From Liolophura sinensis (taxonomy: Eukaryota; Mollusca; Polyplacophora; Chitonida; Chitonidae), in assembly GCF_032854445.1 (NCBI RefSeq), contig NC_088306.1:29543764-29607763 (forward strand): a stretch of DNA of 64,000 nt. The letters are read 5' to 3'. Position numbers and translations under genes: made by a program. Of the stretch, positions 26,001 to 38,000 are shown piece by piece. The first letter of the stretch is position 1; every line of letters begins with the position of its first letter. The notes under the pieces were generated by a model that did not search any database, was not told the DNA's origin, and saw only the letters and a program-made list of their open reading frames with translations.

Positions 26001-29000
26001 TGCTAGTTTGCCGGATGTCAGTTATACATGTACATGCACACTGACTGAGTGCTGAGTTGTAGTGTCAGGTGTCTTCGGCACGGCGTTCTAGTGACGCAAC
26101 GCTATAAATATGTCAGCATTTAAGCCCTACTTGATGCAAGCCAATATCGTTGAGTTATAACAGAAGCAATTTATAGAAAGTAATATTAATGCTCGAACAC
26201 GCAGACCAACTAAATAAATACCGTCGGTGATCACCCAGGGGCCTTTGTTGCCTAGTGGTTAGGGTGCTATTGCAGCACAGTGGCACATGAGCTTCTCAAC
26301 AATGCGGACGCTGTGACTTACTGACCAACATACAATTGTGACCAGCACACGATTTTACATATATAAATATTATACAAGAGCACGCCTAAATTTACAGCCT
26401 AAGCCCTTGCTCAGCTCCAGTTTCGACAAGTCTTGATAACGTTAGCACGAGGTAGTTGCGCAAGGTGGTTTAATACGGTGCTGAGTGCACACACCTGATC
26501 TGTTGATCTGTAACGTGCTTGATCAGTACACAATCTAGGCAGACACAACAAGGCACCTCACGTAACTTACCCTACTTAAAAATTAAGTAGTTTAAACAAA
26601 AACGCATGTACGTAACTACTTGCACTGGTGTGAGTTGAAGGTATATGTTTGAACAAGCGTGCCCTGACTTCCTATATATACAGTCAAACAAAAAAGCCTA
26701 AGGCGTCGGTTCCACGGGAAGTTCTTAGGCCTTGCGTGTTCTACGTCTATACGTATATACGTCTACGTCTGTATGGTTGATAATACACTGTAGACTGCAA
26801 TGGACATTGTTTTTCATTTAAATTTCAAATGTGTGTGGTTGATTTATAAAATGTTGTAAACGTAATTAAAAAAAAAGAAACAAGCAAAATCTCCACTAAA
26901 CCAGACACTCTCAGTAAGGTTCTTGTGTCGCCTTACACGCTGGTGCCTCGTTAAGTGAACAGTACAATCATGCAGGTTGTCAAAAATCTGATCAGACTGA
27001 CGGTCGATCGACAAGTAGCTGCTGTGGGGCCTCTGTGGCCGAGGGGGGGGGGGGGGGGGGGGGGGTAGCACGCCAGCGCGGCGAAAAGACCCAGGAGCCT
27101 CTCACCAATGCGGTTGCTGTGAATTCAAGTCCAGCTCATGCTGCTTCCTCTCCGTACGAGGAAAGGTTTGCCAACAGCCTGTGGATGGTTGTGGTTTTCC
27201 CCCGGGCTCTGCCCGATTTCCACCCACCATAATGCTGATCAGACTGATCAGTTAAATATGTTTGACTATACGGTGTAAAACACCGATCAAATTAATCAGT
27301 ATGCTGAGGAACCGCTGTGTGGAAGCCACAAACACTGGCCTGGCATTGTGTCCACAGATATACCACAACCTTGCCTGCTAAACTTAAGATACAGCATACC
27401 AGCTAGTCATTACAGCACCGCCTCTGTGTAATTGTTGAAAATGTCACAATAGGAGATAGTTACCATGGTAACCTAATGAAAGGCGGCAGGGTGTGTAAAT
27501 CTACTCAAAAAGGTATACCTCTTCAACGTACACTGGATGTGAGAGTAAATACGTGAACAGTTACTGTGCAGAAGACAGTACACTAGATGACAGTTACTGT
27601 GCAGACGACAGTACAGTAGACGACAGTTACTGTGCAGACTACAGTTACTGTGCAGAAGACAGTACACTAGACGACAGTTACTGTGCAGACTACAGTTACT
27701 GTGCAGACGACAATACAGTAGACGATAGTTACTGTGCAGACGACAGTACACTAGACGACAGTTACTGTGCAGACTACAGTTACTGTGCAGACGACAGTAC
27801 AGTAGACGACAGTTACTGTGCAGGCGACAGTACAGTAGACGATTTTTTTTCATCTGTTTTTTTTTTTAACACAACTGTTCCAAAAGTAAAGAATGATAGA
27901 AGAGTGAAGTTCGAATGTGATGTTATTTTTCGAGTGAAAGGTGGACGGTAAACGCACAGGAGGGGATTATCCTTCCGCTCTAGAGCGTCCACAGGTTGTC
28001 TTTTCATTTATGGGTTATCCTTCAACTCATTCCACCCGTACGTTATAATTCCACTCATGAACTCACCTTTCATTCGTGGGTTGTCTTTCCACACGTAAAC
28101 TAGACTTCCACTCATAGGTTATCTTTCCACTCAATAACTAGGCTTCCTGGACTGTGTTAACATTCAACACTTGCTTTATTCTATCACTTGAGGGCTATCT
28201 TTCCACGTCTGCATTATCCTTCCACTCATGGGTTATCCAATGTCTGGTTATCTGTTGTTATCCTTCCCCTAGTGACTTATCGTTTCACTTTCGCAGGAAC
28301 TATATTTCCACTAGTATGATATCCTTCCCCTCGTGACTTATCCTTTCACTTTTACAGGAGCTGTACTTCCACTTGTGTGATATCCTTCCCCTCGTGACCT
28401 CTCCTTTCACTTTGGCAGGAACTGTACTTCCACTTGTGTGATATCCTTACCCTAGTGACCTGTCCTTTCACTTTCGCAGGAGCTGTACTTCCACTTGTGT
28501 GATATCCTTCCCCTCGTGACCTATCCTTTCACTTTGGCAGGAACTGTACTTCCACTTGTGTGATATCCTTCTCCTAGTGACCTATCCTTTCACTTTGGCA
28601 GGAACTGTACTTCCACTTGTGTGATATCCTTCCCCTCGTGACCTATCCTTTCACTTTGGCAGGAACTGTACTTCCACTTGTGTGATATCCTTCCCCTAGT
28701 GACCTATCCTTTCACTTTCGCAGGAACTGTACTTCCAGTTGTGTGATATCCTTACCCTAGTGTTCTATCCGTTCACTTTGGCAGGAACTGTACTTCCACT
28801 TGTGTGATATCCTTCCCCTAGTGACTTATCCTTTCACTTTTGCAGGAACTGTACTTCCACCTGTGTGATATCCTTCTCCTAGTGACCTATCCTTTCACTT
28901 TGGCAGGAACTGTACTTCCACTCCTGTGTTATCCTTCCGTACATGAGTTATCCTTCCACTTGCGGTTTGTGACACAGCTCAAATGCCACAGATCGTGCTA

Positions 29001-32000
29001 CACCCATTAAAACGGTGTTTTAAATTTGTGTTCTCTTTGACCTGTTTGGTGTTTGCATTGTGATTCCCTTTTCCTTCCAGACAACATTTTTACAAATGTA
29101 GGAAAGGCAGTTCACGAGTGGATGTGTGATCATCATGCTATCGCCAGGCTCTCGTTACGGTGTTAAAAACCTGTATAACAGCTGCTACCGAATCTTTGAA
29201 TCGTTTAAAGCAATAAGCCGCATTAATATTCCCGACGGCGGGAAAAAAATGGAGGCTTTGAGCGGTGAACATTGTGACCTTTGCCCCGAGCCACACAAGC
29301 GAGGATAAGCCCAAGTCATTTTCTCCAATACTTCCTCGTATTTGATAGGCCGAGGCTAAAAGCAAATGTCCTCGGCTTAAGCCACCAAACCCCCGCCTAA
29401 CGACCTTAGATCCTTATAATTTGCACCAACGCGACACTGCAAACTTTTAGCACTGCAACTCAGTCCCAAATGCTACATGGCCACTAAGCATTGGTCTCTA
29501 TCATGTCCAAACTCGGTGAGAGCACCCGTAAGATCTTGATCAATTCTTGACCTCCCTGAGACAACAGCTGCCATGGTACTTGGCAGTAGGGACGTCACTC
29601 TGAGCCCCATCATTACCTGACGTCTATTGCTCTCGCGCCAAGAATTTTTTACTTTCATAAGTAAAGCTCTGTCTTGTGCAGACGTTGATTAATTTCCATA
29701 GTTTTCATACCAAGCGTGCAACTGTAGGCCCTACACCACAAGGCGAGGGCCGACAGCAAACACAGACTTCATACCGTAACTGAAGTATACAAAAGTGGAT
29801 GGAAAGTAGAAGTGATATTAGAGGCTGTATCCCTGATGCCAATAATGTTTGACTGGCTCATTGTCACAGATCCATTATTATAAATTTCCAGTGATGCTAA
29901 AGTCTGACGCTCTGATTCATGATTGTGTCTAATTAGGCTTAACCCGGCGCTAGGGCCTGAATATTCATCGTGTTGCATTAGATCGCCACGTTGGGTTATA
30001 TGAACCATCAAAGCTCAACTGAAATGCATATTTTGTTATCGACAACTAATATCTAGCATGGTACACGATTTGAATACTGATTTCATTCAGTCGACTAAAA
30101 CATTGCGTTTTTCCAAAATCATTGGAGACTGTTGACTGCTTCTCTTTGTATGATTCCGTCCTATTTTCGTGCTTTATATACTTTCTTAGCTCTTTGCTGG
30201 TGTGTATTAGACGTCGTTTTGGAACTGAACTTGCGATTACTGGCCTGGAACTTCCATCTTGGTTGACAGCTGATATGCAAAAGCCTGTTTTGAAGAATAG
30301 ATTCAACTTACTGAATTTCTAACAACCCACAACCCTCACTAGTTGACGACTGGTATATGAATATCAGTTTCGACACACAGCTCAACCATTTAAAATTAAA
30401 GTGCCATGTGTTATTTCACTGGTCTTAGAAAATGCTTCTAAAAGCTCATCCTGGAAAGCCAATGAATGTGCGTCTTTTTTATATCAAAAGTAAACTTGGT
30501 GAGAAATGTGTTTCACGTTACAGCACTTTAAGGGCATTAGTGGAACTAGGAACTTTAAGGGCATTAGTGGAACTAGGAACTTTAAGGGCATTAGTGGAAC
30601 TAGGAACTTTAAGGGCATTAGTGGAACTAGGAACTTTAAGGGCATTAGTGGAACTAGGCACTTTAAGGCATTAGTGGAACTAAGAACTTTAAGGGCGTCA
30701 GTGGAACTGGGAATTTTAAGGGCATTAGTGGAACTAGGAACTATAAGGGCATTAGTGGAACTAGGAACTTTAAGGCGTCTGTAGAACTAGGAACTTTAAG
30801 GGCATTTGTTGAACGAGGAACTTTAAAGGCATTATTGGAACGAGGACTTTAAGGGCATTAGTGGAACGAGGGAACTTTAAGGGCATTAGTGGAACTAGGA
30901 ACTTTAAGGCCATTAGTGGAACTAGGAACTTTAAGGGCGTCTGTAGAACTATGGAACTTTAAGGGCATTTGTTGAACGAGGAACTTTAAAGGCATTATTG
31001 GAACGAGGAACTTTAAGGGCATTAGTGGAACGAGGAACTTTAAGGGCATTAGTGGAACTAGGAACTTTAAGGCCATTAGTGGAACTAGGAACTTTAAGGG
31101 CGTCAGTGGAACTAGGAACTTTAAGGGCATTAATGGAACGAGGAACTTTGAAGGCATTAGTGGAACGAGGAACTTTAAGAGCATTAGTGGAACGAGGAAC
31201 TTTAAGGGCATTAGTGGAACTAGGAACTCATTCTTTTTTTGTTATTTACATGGATATTATATGGTACTTTAAAAAGTATTACATTCGATCTATACGATGT
31301 TAACTTCCTTTCCCTGGTTAAAAGTGAAGAGACGATCAAAATAATAGTGACAAGAGCATACTGTCTGGGTTGTATTTTTTTTCATAGTTTTGTTTAAGGC
31401 AGGCAGATCTATAGAGGGCGTAAAAAGCTGTCAGTGTTTAAGCATTTTATATGAACAGATGGAATAAAACCCTAACTAAGGTAAATTGACAAGAAGATTT
31501 GATTTCAAAAGTTACGCGTAACCATTTGCCAACCGTCACACTGTCTTCGCAGCTCGCGTTTTACTCTCCATGCTGTAGTCTTTCATATTATTTAAAGTAA
31601 TATAGAATCGTTGATGCTCTGTGAGATATGCAATACTTAACTAAGATAAATTTTAGGTACTGTAGATATATTCCCTGTTACAAAGGTAGAATATTTAATT
31701 CTGAATCTCCTATCTTCTCTGTCAGCATTCAGCATCGTTTCTGTCTTTATTGTCAACCAATCAGCTGGTGAAACTACTGAACTGTTAACATTCTGTTTAA
31801 TTCATGTTTCTGAATATCTGATGGATTAGTAAATGTAATCTTACAGGTTTAGCGGCAGCAAAACTTCTCAAGGAACAAGGATACAATGTGGCTGTACTGG
31901 AGGCACGTGACCGAGTCGGTGGTCGGACTTACCACGATCCAGGTCAGAAATCATTCGACAATCTCCACCAGTTTGCTCGTGCATAATTGTGGCATTTACA

Positions 32001-35000
32001 CTTGAATTTTTATTTTTTTCATACAATCAAACGGTTTTGTTGACAAATTCTGCAGCCGTTCTTAGCCCTATTCTTTAAATGCATGTAAATCTAAGGAAAT
32101 GTTTACATTTCAAATTCTAAGATATTTACCCAGTGTGTAGTTATAAATTTTGGTACCAATGTATTTCTGTACACGTTTGATCACTGTTTGGCATTATTTG
32201 CAACGAAACGATGCTTAGGTTTTCAACTGAAGTTTGATCCCTTGTACTCGAAGTGAAAATATATCTATCTTGAAACGAAGGATGAACTTACGTGGAAGTT
32301 TTGTATTATAACTCCATGGTTGAATTCTTCATTTGCAAATTATGACCAATAAGTCAGTCGAGAAATCAAAGGCAACCTTAATCAGTCAGTCGCGAAATTA
32401 TTTGACCCGTTCATTGCATTTCTCATTGCCAGAATCCAAACGTCAAATATGTAGACCTAGGCGGGGCTTACGTCGGACCCACACAAAACCGAGTCTTCCG
32501 ATTGGCTAGAGAGTTCGGCATACAAACGGCCTTGACCTATGACACTGGGGACACAGCAGCGTATTACAAGGTAAGAGAGAAATTGTGTATGTCTGACATT
32601 TGCACGGATAGCCCAATCTTGACAAACACACAACATTCAGGAATGTATTTGACCCTTACCATAAATCTATGAGTCAAAACAGACATTCCTCTATAGGTCA
32701 ATAAACGCAAGTCCAATTCCAAAACGACGTATAACACAAACCACCAAAGAACTAAGAAGGTATATAAAGTACGAAAATACGACGGAGTCATGTAAAGCAG
32801 TCAACAGTTTTTAGTAATGAATTCCTGGTAAACTCAGGAAGCTTACATGCGTAGCTTAAGCGGTGCCCTGAGCGTCGGCGTCGGCGTCGGCGTCAGTAAC
32901 AGGGTAAGCAATGAGCTGTGGAAATCGTGTTTCGTTTTCGTTACGTCCAGGTACATAGGCAGCCGACCTCCGTTAACAAGTAACGAGGATAAGTAACGTT
33001 TTCATGATGCAGTATATGGATATTATACAAGAGTTTTTGCTTGTTCTACATCTGTTTCAGGGACGGGCATATCGTTTTAACACCCTTTTCCCGCCACTCG
33101 GGGGTCTCCTTGGATACCTGGACATGAACAACCTCTTTAGAGAGTGGACAGAATGTGCCAAGAGGTGAGGTACTTTCATCTGTACATGAACAAAAATCTG
33201 GGGTTGAGTGCTGAACTGTTTGCAAAAGAATACATTTGCAATCTGATGGGGCTTGTACTCGAAGTTGTGGCACAAATGTTTGCTTGTTTGTTTCCTGACA
33301 GAAAATTTAACTTGGACATGATAGTAACTACCTGATTTTACGAGTTCTTGGACCTATGGGATTTGTAGTCCTCAGTTTCACCGTAAAAGTTGACTTGTTC
33401 ATTTTCTTTCAACGAGGGAACTCGTCACGTCTGAAGGATTTCGGACCTAAACTGCCTACACTATTGCTTATTCCTGTTTTTCCAATGACTAGACACGTAT
33501 TAGACATGCATTGAAATGCCAGTCAACATACTATTTTTCAGCTTGAACCGGGGTCCCATTATGTCGAAAAAGTTTCCCTACTGTGTCTATCCTTCCGTGT
33601 TTTGTTTATAGATTCCACACAATAACAACTTGTAGCTTTCACTGACTCACTAAGCTAAGGCGTTGATCTTTCGAGCCGACGGGCCCCTGGCCATTGAGGA
33701 CACAGTCTAGAGTCCAGTCATGACCACTTCCGTTCTGGCATTAAGTCAGGATATTTGTTACGTACCATGGGAAGTGCGGTGATATTCTTTGGTATCTTCA
33801 CTTGTCGACCAGACCGCCTTCGATGAGTGACAAACTCTTAAGGTGATATACACTATAATCATCCAAGGAAATAATATACGCTTATTTAATTTCACATTGT
33901 AACTCCTTACAGATCCCGTTGATGCCCCTTGGAAGGCCCCTCATGCTCTGGAGTGGGATCGCATGACGTTTCAGGACTGGCTAAACAAGACAGCATGGGA
34001 CAAAGTAAGATTTGTGTGTTTTTTAATTGATCTCTGAATATTTCTTAATCTTATATATTTCGTGATCTCACTTAACAATGCTAATAACATCGTATATGCA
34101 TCATGTAAAAAAAAAAAACAGCATAGCGAATTTAGCTGACACAAGAGTTTGTCAATATCAACCTGCGTAAAGTATAGCGCATTGTTAGATTGGGAAAGTA
34201 AGGTCATTTGTATTCATTTGTATGGGTCAAAAACAAATTTGGAGAAAATACATTCTCGACCTTCTGTGAAACTTAATGTTCCACGAATTCTTAAGCTGAC
34301 GCTATTCAGCACAGATGGTATTCTTTTGAACACATATTGCAGTGTCAAGATCTTAGTCAATATTATGTAATTCTTGCTTAAGAATTTCTTGATAAAATTG
34401 TTTTTCTATAAGGTCGATTTGTTTGTTAGAAACAAAGTAGAATTACAGCACAATAATTCACAATTTCAATACATCGGGACGCGCAGAGATCTAGGCGAGT
34501 CTCGACAATAAGAAAGAGATATTATCTTAAAACCAGTAAATGGCACTACTTTGATTTGATTTGATTTGATTGGTGTTTTACGCCGTACTCAAGAATATTT
34601 CACTCATACGACGGTGGCCAGCATTATGGTGGGTGGAAACCGGGCAGAGCCCGGGGGAAACCCACGACCAGGGCAGGTTGCTGGAAGACGCATGGCACAA
34701 CTTTGAAAGTAATAATTTTGTACGAAGCGTATATTAGCATCACTGTGATAAACATCTGATGCTGGCGCTTGTAGCTGTTTATCAGAAATGCGCAGTCGGT
34801 ATAGCTTCTATTTTAAAAATACACCGATTGTGTACCCAGTTATCAGTTACTGGATGTACACGTTGTCAAACTGCTGACGGTGCATTTCGTGACGTCAAAC
34901 CAGTCCAACTTCTCATGCGGACTTAGTGGATGTATTACTTCAAATGCGCCTTTCACACGAGACAAAAGTATGGAATTGTCCATAACTGAATGAGAACTGT

Positions 35001-38000
35001 AAAACGTTAAATATGCCTTTCACACGACACAAGAGTACGGAATTGCACGATAACTGAAAGAGAACTGTAAACAATGCATGGCCTTAAATATGCCTTTCAC
35101 ACGAGATAAGAGTACGGAATTGTACGATAACTGAAAGAGAACTGTAAAACTTGCATGACCTTAATTATGCCTTTCGCACAAGATGAAAGAAAGACGTTAT
35201 GTATGATAGAGGACACAAATACGAACTGAGAGGGTGTAAGGCTTGCAATATATCTTTGAAAAGTAAGGATTCTTAGGTACGGAGTGAGTGAATGTGAAGT
35301 GTGGAGGGACAGGTTTATAAGAACGTTTTCATATATAATAAACGAATTAAAGTTTCGAATAAATTATTGTGAATTATGAAGGTGTTGAATTTCAAGTAAG
35401 CCTTTTTAAACATAAAAACCGCGATTTAATTCTAGCAGTATACAACACACCGATATGTAAAGGCTTAAAGACGCCTACATGCGTCGCACGGGCTCCAGAG
35501 ATCAAGCTGATCTAGAGGTGGCAGTGATGTAAAGCGAACGTAGAGAGCGGCACGAGCGTTGTAAAGAGTTTGACCGATATGTGCATGGTATACATGTATG
35601 AGAGATGAAGAGCCCGTCGCCCGATTATTAGATCTCTGGTGGTTCATATCGTTTCAGGTCAACGCGAGACTTCGCTAAAATGTTCTTGAACGTCAATGTG
35701 ACGTCAGAACCGACGGAAGTTTCGCTCCTCTGGTTTTTGACGTACATCAGGCGCTGCGGCGGACCTGTCCGGATATTTTCCACGACTAACGGTGGTCAGG
35801 TGCGGTGAATATCACCCGTGCATGGAGAATGACGCCTACAACATAGTTCTCGCTCTCTCTATACCTTCTCGCTTTTTGCTTTACAATTTTTCCTAAGTAG
35901 GTGTGGATGCTATGTTTCCAGTGTCGAGTTTTGTTGTGTTTTACCCGTTGCATGTTGCAGGGATATAGAACGTGCATGTGTACTAAAGACGTTTTACACA
36001 TGTGTTATATGTGTGTCATATGTGTATCACACGCGTGTCATATGTCACACACTTGTCATATGCGTGTCACATGTGTGTCATATGTGTTTCATTTGAAATA
36101 TTCTACTGTCAACATCGGCACACGAACAAGAAGTATTTGTCGTTAAAAACATATACCGTAGATTATGATCAGTAAGATTAAATACGTCAACATCTGCATG
36201 AGTTCATAAAACCTACCTTCTTGATCAAATAGCGTAGCAGGTTTGTGAGCAGAAAGTTTGGCTTGTAACCATATATACATGTAGTTTTTTCTCAGCTCGC
36301 TAAACTGCAAAGCAAATACTCGCCGTGGCTAGCCACTCCACACATGTAGCTCCGGTATACATTGCAGAGTCCTTTAGTCGTAAGTACCGTAAACACTGTA
36401 AAAGTAAGGTCAGTTAGAAGCATATACAAACCAAAATTGTTTGGAACTTCGGAAAAATTATTGTTCTCATTTTCATCATCCAGATAAATTATAAGCACAA
36501 ACTTAAACTTTAAGACAGCTTGTACGAACATAATCATAGAGTGACGTTTTCCTCATTTAATATTCAAACAGAATTCCAGCAAAAATGTTCCGTGTGAGCT
36601 GAAAAAAAAACATCAGGAAAAAAGCTGTCAAGATATGGTTCCAGTTTTCCGATCTGACCAACGTAATAAAGCCACAAATACATTTAACAGACTGTCCATG
36701 AGTTATATACTGGATATCCTCATAGATTCTGTTACATCCATGAGAGGTTTTTTGTGCCCACAATTGATGTCACGTAGACACCACTTTTATATTGGTTGTG
36801 TTTATCAGGTCAGGACACTTGTTTAATGTAGTCCACAGGTAAATGTAAACCTGTAGGTGTGTATGGGATTAGAGATAACACTATTGGTTGTCCTACATAC
36901 TTCGCGTCTTGGTACGGGCACATGACTGATGTCACGAAGCCCAACTAGAGTTCAGCTAAAAGCTACCTCATATAAAGTAATATACTCGCGCGAGGACTGT
37001 GGATTATAACGCGCATGTATATTTGTGTTAGGAGGAGTAAAGTGTACACAGCGAGTTTAGTTGAAAGTGGGGATTTTGGTGGGGGGGGGGGGGGGCTTTC
37101 TGAGCGTACAAATTCACGGAATTGTACCGAAAAAAACTTTTCCCACCTTGAATGGGTCGCCGAGAATTTGCGGTTTCTGCAAAGATAATGGTAAAATAGG
37201 ATCTGAAAATAATCTTCAACAGTTTCCTTTATGCTTGCCTTGTTTTAACAACCTGTTATTCAAACCACACCATACTCACCATAACATACTACTCACCATA
37301 ACATACTACTCACCATAACATACTCACCGTAACATACTACTCACCATAACAGACTCACTGAAGTATACTCACCAGCTCACTGCAGGCACATGCTGCTAGG
37401 TACATGACATGTAGTGTGCGCAGACGCTACATTATAATGTCAGTGGCTTTTTTTCTCTGGATCTGCAATGGTAAACCATACACTAAGATGCTTTATCGAC
37501 AGCATAAAATGCATGCCGGAATTTTCCAAATTGATGTCACTTGTTCGACAGAAACAGAGCCCCTTTTTCAACAGTAACAACAAGCAATTGCGTAGGCACT
37601 TTTCATATTACAAAATTAGTGTACATGAGAACAAAGTTGGGTAGTGTACATGAGAACACAATTAGGTAGTGTACATGGGAACACAGTTGGGTAGTGTACA
37701 TGAGAACACAATTAGGTAATGTACATGAGAACACAGTTGGGTAGTGTACGTGGGAACACAATTAGGTAGTGTACATGAGAACACAATTAGGTAGTGTACA
37801 TGGGAACACAGTTGGGTAGTGTACATGAGAACACAATTGGGTAGTGTACATGAGAACACAATTAGGTAATGTACATGAGAACACAGTTGGGTAGTGTACG
37901 TGGGAACACAATTAGGTAGTGTACATGAGAACACAATTAGGTAGTGTACATGGGAACACAGTTGGGTAGTGTACGTGGGAACACAATTAGGTAGTGTACA

